Shown here piece after piece: positions 55,717-64,000 of a DNA stretch of 64,000 nucleotides; the stretch's first letter is position 1; every line of letters starts with the position of its first letter. Position numbers and translations under genes: made by a program. This DNA is from Cytophagales bacterium (GTDB lineage: Bacteria > Bacteroidota > Bacteroidia > Cytophagales > 172606-1). The notes under the pieces were generated by a model. It saw only the letters and a program-made list of their open reading frames with translations, did not search any database and had not been told where the DNA came from. The stretch lies in NCBI GenBank assembly GCA_030446715.1, contig JAUJMU010000006.1:352501-416500 (forward strand), in the 5' to 3' direction.

Positions 55717-56406
55717 ATGAGAAAGAAAATTGTCGTTTTATCTGGTGCCGGAATCAGCGCGGAAAGTGGCATTGCTACTTTCCGCGACGCCGATGGCCTA
55801 TGGGAAGGACACGATGTCATGGCGGTGGCTACGCCGGAAGGTTTTGAGAAAGACCCGGAGCTGGTGCTGGAGTTTTACAACCAGCGGCGCAAAAACGGCT
55901 TGCAGGCCAAACCCAATGCCGGGCATCTGGCACTGGCAAAACTGGAACAGAAATACAACGTCGTGATTGTGACGCAAAATGTGGATAACCTCCACGAGAG
56001 GGCGGGTTCCACTCATGTCATTCACCTGCACGGCGAACTGTTTAAATCCCGCAGCACTGCTGATCCGTCACTTGTGTATGACATGGAGGGTTGGGAACTG
56101 AAGCTGGGTGACCATTGCGAAAAAGGCTCTCAGCTCCGGCCAAACATTGTCTGGTTCGGGGAGGCAGTGCCATTGATGGATACTGCCGTAATGGAAGCGG
56201 CGCTTGCCGACATTTTTATTGTGGTGGGCACGTCACTGGCCGTTTATCCGGCGGCCGGTCTGATGGATTACGTAGCCGACGAAGTCCCCAAATACGTGGT
56301 AGATCCCAATCCGCCCCCGGTGCGGAAGCGACCCAATCTCCAACTGATTGCGGATAAAGCCTCTGCCGGCCTTACCCGTCTTGCGGAAGAGCTTCTGGCG
56401 CTTTAG
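55717..56406 (+). CDS. NAD-dependent deacylase, Sir2 class III (CobB/SIRT5-like)
   Basis: A 229-residue sirtuin. ATG 55717 gives MRKKIVVLSGAGISAESGIA directly at the NAD motif; an upstream ATG would overlap topA. Other motifs are TFRDADGLWEG, FYNQRR (the YxxR pair that in SIRT5/CobB favours succinyl and malonyl lysine), VTQNVDNLHERAGS, IHLHGELFK (catalytic His) and IVVGTSLAVYPAAGL. The four zinc Cys are missing; only one Cys (DHCEKG) lies in that region, as in zinc-less bacterial class III members. It begins 28 bp after topA and is possibly co-transcribed. Confidence 0.93.
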   Translation: MRKKIVVLSGAGISAESGIATFRDADGLWEGHDVMAVATPEGFEKDPELVLEFYNQRRKNGLQAKPNAGHLALAKLEQKYNVVIVTQNVDNLHERAGSTHVIHLHGELFKSRSTADPSLVYDMEGWELKLGDHCEKGSQLRPNIVWFGEAVPLMDTAVMEAALADIFIVVGTSLAVYPAAGLMDYVADEVPKYVVDPNPPPVRKRPNLQLIADKASAGLTRLAEELLAL

Positions 56407-56489
56407 GAGAAGCCCGGTCCTGAACGGCTGATTTCGGGCGGACAACAGAATTGCACTCAGACTTTATGCTTCAGCCAAAGTAGTCAATT

Positions 56490-56864
56490 CTACTTCTTCT
56501 TCGGCTCCTGCATAATCAGGAAATCAGCGGTGGTCCGGTTCAGGGCAAGCGGAATATTGTTACTGACGGCCGTGCGGATCAGCGTCTGGATGTCGTGTTC
56601 GTGGCTGTGGGGCGTGTGAGGGTCCATAAAGAACACCACCCGGTGTACCTCATCCATTAAAATTTTGGCTGCCAGCAGAATGTCGCCTCCCTGCGGCCCG
56701 TGGCCGAATGGTTCAACTCCGATTTCCAGAATGCTGTTGAGCAATTCAGCTGTACTGCTGGTGCCGATGAGCTTGTATTTTTTAAGCTCCTCCCGGTGAT
56801 CCTTTACCCACCCGAGCAGTTCGTTTTTCTTTTGGTTATGCGCAATCAGTGCAAGCGTTTCCAT
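56490..56864 (-). CDS. mgsA: Methylglyoxal synthase
   Basis: A 124-residue enzyme converting dihydroxyacetone phosphate to methylglyoxal, relieving phosphate limitation in glycolysis. It shows LALIAHNQKKNELLGWV, the phosphate-binding LIGTSSTAELL, FGHGPQGGDILLAAKIL with the catalytic Asp in GGD, VVFFMDPHTPHSHEHDIQTL and IPLALNRTTADFLI. Short, complete and typical. Confidence 0.95.
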   Translation of the reverse strand: METLALIAHNQKKNELLGWVKDHREELKKYKLIGTSSTAELLNSILEIGVEPFGHGPQGGDILLAAKILMDEVHRVVFFMDPHTPHSHEHDIQTLIRTAVSNNIPLALNRTTADFLIMQEPKKK

Positions 56865-56926
56865 TTATTGGGACTTTAGAGGCTATACCCGAGACTGGAG
56901 ACAGGGATTGAGATTGTCAATTAAAT

Positions 56927-57712
56927 TCACCCCATCAGCAGGGATTCCGCACCATCAATCCAGATGGGAGTGCCAGTGATGTGGCTGGCGCGGTCCGAAG
57001 CGAGAAACAGGACAAGGTCAGCGACCTGTTCACTCTTACCGGGTTTGCCATCCGTTAGGGGAATTTTCCCTTCCGGAAACTCCACCGGAACATCTATCTC
57101 TTCCAGATTTCGCTTTTCGGTGTTTTCATCAATCTGGGTGGTGATGGCCCCGGGGCAAACCACATTCACCCTGATGCGGTGTTGGGCCAGTTCGAGTGCG
57201 GCCATCTGCGTAAAAGCCACCTGAGCTGCTTTGGTGCAGGAATAGGCCGTAGCACCGGTATTGCTGAAAATGCGGGTGCCGTTTACCGAGGAGGTGATGA
57301 TAATGCTACCGCCTTGCTTTTTCAGCAATGGGATGGCATATTTCACTGTCAGAAATGTGCCCCGGAGATTGATACTGATTGTGTTATCCCACTCTTCGGG
57401 AGAAATATCTTCGATGGGAGCCCAGACGCCGTTTACTCCTGCATTGGCAAAAACAATATCCAGTCTGCCCCATTGGCGGTTAACCTCCCCGATTGCGGCT
57501 TCCATCTGACTGGCAACGGAAATATCTGCGGTTACCGGAATGGCCTTACCGCCCTGCCTGGTGATCATATTTACTGTTGCCTGCAGTTCTTCGGCGTTGC
57601 GGCCCAATGCCGCAACCTGTGCTCCCTGACGGGCAAACAGCAATGCTGTGGCCTTTCCGATGCCGGAACCGGCACCGGTGATGAGTGCCACTTTACCTTC
57701 TAGATCCTTCAT
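56927..57712 (-). CDS. Short-chain dehydrogenase/reductase
   Basis: A 261-residue classical SDR: cofactor motif ALITGAGSGIGKATALLF, NNAG-type FANAGVN, catalytic Ser in IIITSSVNG, YSCTK for the Tyr and Lys, and VNVVCPGAITTQ after it. The C-terminus has the usual VADLVLFLASDRASHITG and WIDGAESL. Substrate not predictable. On the same strand as mgsA, 62 bp upstream of it. Confidence 0.95.
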   Translation of the reverse strand: MKDLEGKVALITGAGSGIGKATALLFARQGAQVAALGRNAEELQATVNMITRQGGKAIPVTADISVASQMEAAIGEVNRQWGRLDIVFANAGVNGVWAPIEDISPEEWDNTISINLRGTFLTVKYAIPLLKKQGGSIIITSSVNGTRIFSNTGATAYSCTKAAQVAFTQMAALELAQHRIRVNVVCPGAITTQIDENTEKRNLEEIDVPVEFPEGKIPLTDGKPGKSEQVADLVLFLASDRASHITGTPIWIDGAESLLMG

Positions 57713-57755
57713 ACTGTCCGGGTTTAAATGCTGAAATACAGGGGCGTATGAATCA

Positions 57756-58040
57756 TTACAGGGAAGGCAGGTAGCCGCATTTTTCGCCCAGAAGGAGTGC
57801 GGGGGTAGTAATTGCTTCCTCTTCGCCTATTGCCTTCATCAGGTCATCAAATTGTAACTTACCGGGGGTGGTACCGGTATGAAGGCCTTCTTCCATCCTA
57901 ATGAGGCATGCGAGGGCATCTTCCTTTTTCTGAGGAATCAGACCGTCATTTGCTTCCACCATGCTTTTTAGCTTGCTGGTCAGCCGGATGACTTCTTCCA
58001 TATTGCCGGCTTCAGGGCCGGTAGTAGCTTGAGACTTCAT
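57756..58040 (-). CDS. Hypothetical small protein (94 aa)
   Basis: It starts MKSQATTGPEAGNMEEVIRL and has a helical, charged middle (TSKLKSMVEANDGLIPQKKE DALACLIRMEEGL) and a C-terminus with GEEEAITTPALLLGEK. No family recognised. It lies 43 bp upstream of the SDR gene on the same strand, so it may be co-transcribed. Confidence 0.55.
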   Translation of the reverse strand: MKSQATTGPEAGNMEEVIRLTSKLKSMVEANDGLIPQKKEDALACLIRMEEGLHTGTTPGKLQFDDLMKAIGEEEAITTPALLLGEKCGYLPSL

Positions 58041-58312
58041 AACGGAAAAATGGTTTGGGTATGGAATCGTTTTACGCCGAATCCGGAATTATGGTTTGCT
58101 ATAGACAAAATGAGGCAGGCTGTCTGATGGTCTGCGGTTCATTATTCGTACACATTGTGAATCTCCGGCACGCATGTTGGCGTTAAATATTTACAACTCC
58201 GGAAATATCTCTTTCTTTAAGCCTATTTTTTCAAATAATTTTTCTATTTTGAGTTCATTACTGACGGTTAGCCTTTTTGCGGCTGTCGTAAACCCATAAA
58301 CCATAAAAAACT

Positions 58313-58585
58313 ATGTTCGGTAAAATCGTAACCTTTATGCGTGATTTGATTCAGCCTTCCACCAAACCAGTTTCTGTCGTGTTCGTAAAGCTGAATACCA
58401 ATGAATGGATGGCCTATGTTACTGAAATGCCAGCCATCAACGGCACCGGGAGCAGCGCAGCTCAGGCACTCGCCGGTGTGCAGCAGGAACTGCGCCGGTA
58501 CGGTAAAATCACGGGCAATACCTTTACGGTGCAACCGGAAAATCCCCACTATCAGCAGTTGCTTTCCCCGGAAACGAAAATGTAG
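58313..58585 (+). CDS. Small HicB-like protein (90 aa), orphan
   Basis: The segment VSVVFVKLNTNEWMAYVTEM followed by INGTGSSAAQALAGVQQELR resembles the HicB-type partial RNase-H fold (strand-strand, GxGxSxxEAL helix). No HicA-like toxin lies beside it. Start ATG 58313 after an A-rich leader. The assignment rests on pattern only. Confidence 0.5.
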   Translation: MFGKIVTFMRDLIQPSTKPVSVVFVKLNTNEWMAYVTEMPAINGTGSSAAQALAGVQQELRRYGKITGNTFTVQPENPHYQQLLSPETKM

Positions 58586-58612
58586 TAGCTGCGTCAAGCC
58601 GCACCCGCAGAG

Positions 58613-59566
58613 CTACAGCCATTTTTTCCGCTTGAAAAACCACAGAAATGCCATCGACGAAAATATCATCATGCCAATAGCAAACGGGTAGCCGAAGCGC
58701 CAATGCAATTCGGGCATCACTTCGAAGTTCATGCCGTAAATGCTGGCAATCAGGGTCGGCGGCATAAATACCACCGTTACCACAGTAAAGATTTTGATGA
58801 CCTGGTTCTGCTCAATATTGACCAGACCCAGAAAGGTGTTCTGCAGGTATTCGAGCCGCTCAAAGCTGAACTGCGTGTGCTGCAGGAGGGAATTGATGTC
58901 TTTGATAATGACCCGCAAGCGCACAATTTCCGGCTTTTCAACCATTGAACTCCGGCTCAGCGACGACACCAGGCGCTGCTTATCCATGATACTGCCCCGG
59001 ATGAGAATGGTATATTCCTGAAGCTGCGCAATCCGGAGCAGGGTTTCTTCGTCAATGTCCTTTTCCTTTACCAGTCTTTTGCTGACGGTATTGGTTACCC
59101 GGGTCAGGTACTCAATAAAATCAGCATCCAGATCCACCTGAGTTTCAATCAGCAGCAGCCAGATCTGGATGGCTTTGCCGGCAGCGTCTTTCTTGTAGGT
59201 TTTCAGTTTCCGGACGGTTTCGGCAAAGGATTTCAGGTCAGCGTCACGGAGGGTAAAAAGTGTTTTTCCCCGCAGGATGAAAGACACCTGTTTGGTTTTG
59301 TATACCTTGTCTTCCTGCACCAGGTAAGCAGTGTTGGCTTCAAATCCTCCGGCATCTTCAAAATACCGTGAACTGCTTTCGATTTCGGCTGCTTCCTGAG
59401 GCGTAAAAAATTCGATACCAAACTCAGCCTCTACTCTCCTGCGCTCCTCCGGATCAGGCGACTGCAGGTCTACCCAGATCAGGGTGTCGCTGGTGTTGCC
59501 GCGTAATTCGGCCGGATTCTTCTCCCAATAAAGCTGATTGCCGTTTCCGTAAAATGCTCTGATCAT
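58613..59566 (-). CDS. corA: CorA-family magnesium/cobalt transporter
   Basis: A 317-residue inner-membrane channel. The long soluble N-domain (residues 1-245) has FFTPQEAAEIESSSRYFEDA and a stalk helix (VIIKDINSLLQHTQFSFERL). TM1 (about 250-275, KIFTVVTVVFMPPTLIASI) is followed by the family signature YGMNFEVMPEL, then TM2 (about 290-312) and a basic tail KRKKW. It functions as a pentamer in Mg2+ uptake. Convergent with the 58313 gene; no M-box or other leader was recognised upstream. Confidence 0.95.
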   Translation of the reverse strand: MIRAFYGNGNQLYWEKNPAELRGNTSDTLIWVDLQSPDPEERRRVEAEFGIEFFTPQEAAEIESSSRYFEDAGGFEANTAYLVQEDKVYKTKQVSFILRGKTLFTLRDADLKSFAETVRKLKTYKKDAAGKAIQIWLLLIETQVDLDADFIEYLTRVTNTVSKRLVKEKDIDEETLLRIAQLQEYTILIRGSIMDKQRLVSSLSRSSMVEKPEIVRLRVIIKDINSLLQHTQFSFERLEYLQNTFLGLVNIEQNQVIKIFTVVTVVFMPPTLIASIYGMNFEVMPELHWRFGYPFAIGMMIFSSMAFLWFFKRKKWL

Positions 59567-59750
59567 AGTTGTTGGGTTACAATGGTTGGGATTGGCAGGG
59601 AAGTCCGGGCTATTGTACTTCCATTCTTCTTTCGGAGTTACAAAGCACAGGGCACAAAGGTTGCACCGGAAAAGGCAAAAGGGGAGAAATCCCTATTTTT
59701 GAGAACTCTTTTACAAATTCCAAAATTACCCCAAATCCCTGCAAGCTACT

Positions 59751-60227
59751 ATGATCCAGACAACCACCATACTCACCACCCTTCAGGGAAATAGTGCCCC
59801 TGACTGGCAAACGATACTGAACCAAACCTTAGAGACTTTTGACTGCACCACGGGCACGCTTCATTTTCTGGAACCCAGCGACGGCATGCTGCATCTGGCC
59901 GCTCAGGTTGGCATTCCAGCATTTTTATTGCCTAAAATGACAACCATTCCCATCGGAAAGGGCATGGCAGGCATTGCAGCTGAGCGGCGGCAGCCGGTGC
60001 AGGTCTGCAATCTTCAGACAGACGAGTCAGGCGTGGCCCGGCCTTCCGCTAAAGATACCCAGATGGAAGGTTCGCTGGCTTCTCCCCTGCTGCTGAACGG
60101 TGAATTGTACGGCACCCTCGGCATTGCAAAGCCGGTTCCGTATGAATTTTCTGACGAAGAAATCGCTGCCCTGACGGAAATCAGCGAAGCAATCTGCCAT
60201 AAGCGGATCGGAAGTCTGACACATTAG
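59751..60227 (+). CDS. Stand-alone GAF domain protein
   Basis: A 158-residue protein consisting of one GAF domain: TFDCTTGTLHFLEPSDGMLH, LAAQVGIPAFLLPKM, IPIGKGMAGIAAERRQPVQV, DTQMEGSLASPLLLNGELYG, LGIAKPVPYEFSDEEIAAL. Ligand unknown. Followed by its own strong terminator. Confidence 0.9.
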   Translation: MIQTTTILTTLQGNSAPDWQTILNQTLETFDCTTGTLHFLEPSDGMLHLAAQVGIPAFLLPKMTTIPIGKGMAGIAAERRQPVQVCNLQTDESGVARPSAKDTQMEGSLASPLLLNGELYGTLGIAKPVPYEFSDEEIAALTEISEAICHKRIGSLTH

Positions 60228-60254
60228 ACTCGATCCGCTCCTGAAAATAAAAAT

Positions 60255-60289
60255 GGCTGCCGAAGGCTTTACTTCGCAGCCTTTTTTTT
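60255..60289 (+). terminator. Intrinsic terminator after the GAF gene
   Basis: Stem ggctgccgaag / cttcgcagcc, then eight T residues. Confidence 0.9.
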
Positions 60290-60402
60290 CCGCCGGGTGA
60301 AAATACCTACATCGCTGCCAGCAGTAACTTTGCCGGTACGGTTAAATTTTTCCGGAAGTTGATTAATTTCACCACCGCGTTAAAATTTATTTACGAGCAT
60401 CT

Positions 60403-61281
60403 ATGAAAGCAAGAATTTCTGCAGTGTTTCCGCTGCTGATGTTACTGGCGGTGTTTGCCTGCCACAATGAAAGTACGTTTGACGGAAAAAACGGCCTGAA
60501 GATCATTCACTACAAAGGCAGCGGCGTGGTCAAGGCCCGTATCAACTACAAAAAGGGCAAGGCTGACGGCCTTTATCAGTCCTATTACCCAACCGGCCGG
60601 CTGCAGTCTGAAACTTTCTACACTAAGGGGCAGCGGGACGGAAAAGCAACCTTTTATCACGAAAACGGCAAGGTAAAATCAGAGGATTTCTATAAGAAGA
60701 ACCGGCAGGACAGCACCTCCAAAGTCTATGATAAGGAAGGCAATCTGAAGGTCGCTTGTTTCTACCGCGAAGGCCGTTTTCACAATACCTATACTGCTTA
60801 CTTTCCGAATGGAAAGGTAAAGCAGGAAATGCATTACAAGGAAGGAATGCTGGACGGAGAACAGAAGCAATTTTATCCCTCCGGTCAGTTAAAAAACGTA
60901 ACCTGGTACCGCAACGGCTATCCGGGCACCGGCACCAAGCAATTCACCGAAGACGGCAAGCCCCTTGAGCCGGGTGTAACCTTCACCGTAGAAGAAATTA
61001 ACCAGCTTGCCCTGAAGGGTGAATACTGCTACCGGGTCCGGCTGAGCAAACCCCGCCCCGACGATCAGGTGTACCTGGGCACGCTGCTGGAAGGCAAGTA
61101 CATGCATCCTTCCATGTTTCCGCTGCGGAAGAAGGAAGGTTATTTTGAACACGTGTACAACGTACCCCGGTACGCCTCTTACACGGAAGCCGCGACCCTG
61201 ATCGTAAAAACGAAGACAACTTCCGGCGAAGATCTGGTTCTTGCCCGGAAGCTGAATGTATCACTGAATAATTTTTATTGA
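60403..61281 (+). CDS. Lipoprotein with MORN-like (YwqK-type) repeats
   Basis: A 292-residue protein with signal peptide and lipobox LLAVFACHNE (Cys about 20). Residues 40-180 carry six to seven repeats of about 22 residues of the MORN/YwqK type (YKKGKADGLYQSYYPTGRLQ, YTKGQRDGKATFYHENGKVK, YREGRFHNTYTAYFPNGKVK, YKEGMLDGEQKQFYPSGQLK). The C-terminal 100 residues are a beta-rich domain without repeats. Despite the database name 'antitoxin YwqK', this is more probably a surface or periplasmic protein. Confidence 0.85.
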   Translation: MKARISAVFPLLMLLAVFACHNESTFDGKNGLKIIHYKGSGVVKARINYKKGKADGLYQSYYPTGRLQSETFYTKGQRDGKATFYHENGKVKSEDFYKKNRQDSTSKVYDKEGNLKVACFYREGRFHNTYTAYFPNGKVKQEMHYKEGMLDGEQKQFYPSGQLKNVTWYRNGYPGTGTKQFTEDGKPLEPGVTFTVEEINQLALKGEYCYRVRLSKPRPDDQVYLGTLLEGKYMHPSMFPLRKKEGYFEHVYNVPRYASYTEAATLIVKTKTTSGEDLVLARKLNVSLNNFY

Positions 61282-61290
61282 AAAAGGAAA

Positions 61291-61350
61291 CGGCCTGCTG
61301 ACGCGTCCGATTCCCATTTGCAGGATGGAATCAGACCCTTCAGCAGGCCG
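61291..61350. terminator. Long hairpin between convergent genes
   Basis: Outer 11-bp perfect stem cggcctgctga / tcagcaggccg, plus inner gattcc / ggaatc pairing. No T-run, so termination is likely but not certain. Confidence 0.55.
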
Positions 61351-61401
61351 GGCTCATTCAAAGTTCAGGCTTAATTAATGCGCTGCAAATCCTCTCCGGA
61401 C

Positions 61402-62994
61402 TTATCTGATTTGCGAAAGCCGTTCCCTGAGCATGAAGTTGTCCGGCACCAGTTTGAGGCCGCGGTTCAGGGCAGCTTTGCTTTTGGTGTAATTACCCGC
61501 CCGGAACCAGGCAGAAGAAGCTTCAATATAGGCCCGCACAATATAATGCTCCTCCACATTCAGTTCTTCCCGGGCCGCGATTTTTTCAAAAGCCGTCAGG
61601 TGCTCTTCCCCTTTTGAAAGGTTGTTTTTTGAAAATGCCTGCCCGGCCAGATCAAGGTAGCAGCTTCCGGAAATCCGGCTTACATTTTCGTTCCGGGCCA
61701 TGAACGGATACTTTTTCACCTGCTTGTCAAGGGTATTGAGAATCTCCTGCGGATTGGAAGATTTGAGCTGGTACCGGAAAAAGTATCCGGTGATCATTGC
61801 CTGCACATCGGCATTATCCGGCTCCATCTGGTACGCACGGTCCAGTTTCCCGGTGATGCCCGCCGTTTTGCCGCCGTTGAGGGCAATACGCGCCGACTCG
61901 TAGTTGTACACAAATTCAATATCCTTCAGCAGGGCCGTATCTTCCAGTTCGTGCTTCAGGTAACTGAACGTCTGGTCGTAGAGGGTCTGATTGCCGCGGT
62001 TGATCAGTTGCTGGTTAGTCAGCCGGATAAATTCATTCGACAAGGCTTTGCGGTCCATCAATTCTTTTCCGGAGGCATTGAAACGGCTCAGCATCACGAT
62101 GTACCGGGCATCCGTTACCTTGTCATATTCGCACCGGGAGGCAAGTTCGGCCAGTGACGCCTGCAGCAGGTAATTGATCCGGGTACTGGGATATAACAAC
62201 CGGGCTTTTGCAAAATGCTGAAAAGCCTCACTGTGTTTTTCCTTGCCAAGGTCGTAAATTCCCAGATTGTAATACTGGAGGGCGGCCAGCTTTTTCAGGG
62301 AAATATCTTCTTCCTGCGAAAAATAATATTTGTTGAAAAGGTCACTTTTTGAGCCGGAATCATACTCGGCTTTGGAGATCATTTTGGCCTTCATCAGGTT
62401 TTGCAGGTAGGCAGTCATGAACGCATCGTTCAGCTGAAGGTAGCCGCCCGTGGGGTTGGTGGATTCAATCAGAATTTTGTCCGTTGCCGGAAAAGCCACC
62501 AGATACACGTGATCCGGCCTTTCCTTCACGGAAAACGGGATGCCCAGCCGGCTCAGCACCAGGCCGTACAAGGCCGAAGCTGAAAGGCAGTTGTAATTTC
62601 CATTCCCGAAGACTTCCCCGAAGTTGTTTTCCAGTTCGTACTTCCGGAAGTAGGTGTCGTGCACCCGCGAATAAATCAGCTTGATATTTTTCGCGTTGCT
62701 TTTGTTGGTAGCCTTTGCCTTCAGTTCGTTCACAGTGAGGGCAATTTTGCTTTCAGCCGAAGCTTGCATGTCGGCGGAAGCAGTCGGGTAGCTGGCCAGC
62801 AGCAGCGACAGTACATCGGCCTGGGTTGGGTCTTTCTTTAATTTGAGAAACACACTTTTCTCAAAATCCGAGAGGAAGGTCAGTTCATTGAACCGCACCA
62901 GGGAATCCTGCGCCTGAGCAAGGGCAGCTAAGGAAGACAAGGCAAAAAAAGAAATGGATAAGGAGAGAAATGATGGTAAAAATCTGATTTTCAT
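61402..62994 (-). CDS. Exported transglutaminase-like protein with TPR-type helices
   Basis: A 530-residue protein with signal peptide MKIRFLPSFLSLSISFFALS and cleavage near AQAQD. A transglutaminase-like core at about 125-200 shows Cys in GNGNYNCLSASALYGLVLSR, His in RPDHVYLVAF and Asn in IESTNPTGGYLQL, the papain-like triad order. The remainder is helical with TPR-like pairs (ALQYYNLGIYDLGKEKHSEA, AYIEASSAWFRAGNYTKSKA, LKLVPDNFMLRERLSQI). It resembles SirB1/transglut_core2 combined with TPR. Periplasmic role unknown. Divergent from the WYL regulator. Confidence 0.82.
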   Translation of the reverse strand: MKIRFLPSFLSLSISFFALSSLAALAQAQDSLVRFNELTFLSDFEKSVFLKLKKDPTQADVLSLLLASYPTASADMQASAESKIALTVNELKAKATNKSNAKNIKLIYSRVHDTYFRKYELENNFGEVFGNGNYNCLSASALYGLVLSRLGIPFSVKERPDHVYLVAFPATDKILIESTNPTGGYLQLNDAFMTAYLQNLMKAKMISKAEYDSGSKSDLFNKYYFSQEEDISLKKLAALQYYNLGIYDLGKEKHSEAFQHFAKARLLYPSTRINYLLQASLAELASRCEYDKVTDARYIVMLSRFNASGKELMDRKALSNEFIRLTNQQLINRGNQTLYDQTFSYLKHELEDTALLKDIEFVYNYESARIALNGGKTAGITGKLDRAYQMEPDNADVQAMITGYFFRYQLKSSNPQEILNTLDKQVKKYPFMARNENVSRISGSCYLDLAGQAFSKNNLSKGEEHLTAFEKIAAREELNVEEHYIVRAYIEASSAWFRAGNYTKSKAALNRGLKLVPDNFMLRERLSQIR

Positions 62995-63122
62995 AAAGGA
63001 GGATGCTGTATTTTAGTCTCGGGAAATTTACAATAATTCTTCATCCGGAAGAAATAAGGTTTATCAATTTCATTACCTTCTTTAACGGCAATTGCAACTT
63101 TTTAACGGCTTAAACCAGCTCT

Positions 63123-64000
63123 ATGAACCGCATTGACCGCCTCACCGCCATTCTGATCCAGCTCCAGACCAAGAAAGTTGTAAAAGCCCGGGAAATCGCC
63201 GACCGGTTCAACATCAGCCTGCGCACCGTGTACCGGGACGTGAAGGCACTGGAAGAAGCCGGTGTACCCGTGGGGGCCGAAGCGGGCCTTGGTTACTTTC
63301 TGATGGAGGGCTACCACCTGCCGCCGGTGATGTTCAGCAAGGAGGAAGCCGCCGCCCTGCTCACGGGGGAAAAGCTGCTCCAGAAAATGGCTGATAAGTC
63401 AGTCGGCAACTATTTTTCGGCGGCTATGCAGAAGATCCGGGCGGTGCTGCGGGTGAAGGAAAAAGAATACCTGGAGTCGCTTGATAAAGGAATTGTGGTG
63501 GCGAAATTCACGCCAAAAGCTCCGGACCAGTTTCCCAATCATTTCCTGGCCGCCATCCAGCAGGGCGTGGCCGAACGCAAAGTGCTCGAAATGGAATACT
63601 TCTCCAGCTACAAGGATGAAGTATCGCGGCGGCAGGTAGAGCCGGTCGGGGTGTGCTACCTTGGCAATAGCTGGCACATGATTGCGTGGTGCCGCCTGCG
63701 GAACGCCATCCGGAATTTTCGCATTGACCGCATCAAAACCATGCAGGTGCTTCCGGTCACGTTCCACAAGCGGGAGGAAGATTTTCTGCAGCAATACATC
63801 AACCGGTTTATGCAGCCCCGCGGCGTGCAGAAAATGGTGGTACGTTTTGAGAAAAACCTGCTTCGTTACATGGGAGAGCAAAAGTATTACTACGGGCTGA
63901 TCGAAGAAGAGCCGGAGGACGAAAGTGTGCTGATGACCTTCCTGTACGGTTCGGTCACCCACTTCGGCCGGTGGCTCCTGCTGTGGGGTAACTCCGTGGA
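63123..64000 (+). CDS. YafY-type transcriptional regulator with WYL domain (3' end beyond window)
   Basis: The frame is open from ATG 63123 to the window edge, 292 codons so far. The N-terminal DeoR/HTH_11 domain (MNRIDRLTAILIQLQTKKVV, ADRFNISLRTVYRDVKALEE) is followed by AGLGYFLMEGYHLPPVMFSK, and by the WYL domain at about 160-210 (VEPVGVCYLGNSWHMIAWCR, IRNFRIDRIKTM). A C-terminal extension (WCX-like, GVQKMVVRFEKN) follows. Such regulators sense small ligands or nucleic acids. Divergent from the transglutaminase-like gene with about 130 bp between them, which it may regulate. Confidence 0.92.
   Translation, partial: MNRIDRLTAILIQLQTKKVVKAREIADRFNISLRTVYRDVKALEEAGVPVGAEAGLGYFLMEGYHLPPVMFSKEEAAALLTGEKLLQKMADKSVGNYFSAAMQKIRAVLRVKEKEYLESLDKGIVVAKFTPKAPDQFPNHFLAAIQQGVAERKVLEMEYFSSYKDEVSRRQVEPVGVCYLGNSWHMIAWCRLRNAIRNFRIDRIKTMQVLPVTFHKREEDFLQQYINRFMQPRGVQKMVVRFEKNLLRYMGEQKYYYGLIEEEPEDESVLMTFLYGSVTHFGRWLLLWGNSV

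Noticed and set aside
60403-61281. YwqK antitoxin of a toxin-antitoxin pair
   Set aside because: It has a lipoprotein signal and no toxin neighbour; the repeats only are of YwqK/MORN type.

Overview
The window looks like chromosomal DNA of a Bacteroidota bacterium, most likely a Cytophagales (Spirosoma/Cytophaga-type) relative. The evidence is a TonB receptor next to a DUF4249 lipoprotein, a DUF433/DUF5615 module, small GIY-YIG ORFs among interspersed repeats, a zinc-ribbon-free topoisomerase I with a Lys/Ala/Pro tail, almost no Shine-Dalgarno sequences, and 50-58% GC by eye in most genes. The exact genus cannot be read from the sequence.

Layout. 1-2.7 kb: 3' nine-tenths of a 23S rRNA gene followed directly by a terminator, with no 5S gene in between. 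2.8-5.3 kb: a decayed cyanophycin operon (cyanophycinase, isoaspartyl peptidase, cyanophycin synthetase), all three genes broken and joined by deletions. 5.8-20 kb: metabolic and regulatory genes (PQQ dehydrogenase with a cytochrome c domain, response regulator, CheB, a CheR remnant, a TnpB N-terminal half, a 576-aa protein with a nucleoside-phosphorylase-like tail, a subtilase lipoprotein). 20-27 kb: an ECF sigma/anti-sigma/secreted-protein operon, an MtfA-like peptidase, a CYTH protein, an aldo/keto reductase and a degenerate Hsp70-like protein. 28-35 kb: a beta-barrel/IPT-repeat pair, then DUF4249 + TonB receptor and a Na/Pi cotransporter, all three with frameshifts. 35.5-51.5 kb: the most unusual region. 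A vWA-like lipoprotein, a small membrane protein, a tubulin/FtsZ-like GTPase, an OLD-like AAA ATPase, a 1137-aa actin/Hsp70-fold protein and a PP2C phosphatase lie in one direction. They are interrupted by two different GIY-YIG genes boxed in by inverted repeats, by an Rpn nuclease, by intact and dead toxin-antitoxin genes, and by a partial duplication of the AAA/actin-like pair. 51.6-64 kb: ordinary genes (SnoaL-like, SixA, topA, Sir2, mgsA, SDR, corA, GAF, a MORN-type lipoprotein, a transglutaminase-like protein, a WYL regulator).

How the genes may work together. I propose (inference) that the 35.5-51.5 kb genes form one multi-component system. Two NTPases of cytoskeletal folds would be controlled by an AAA ATPase, a PP2C phosphatase and an envelope vWA-like protein. 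The tandem AAA + actin-like duplication supports counting the AAA protein as a component.

Caution about quality. Many genes carry single-base indels, often in homopolymers, and one hits topA, which is normally essential. Some broken genes may therefore be sequencing or assembly errors. The cyanophycin operon and the CheR remnant differ, because long internal segments are missing.
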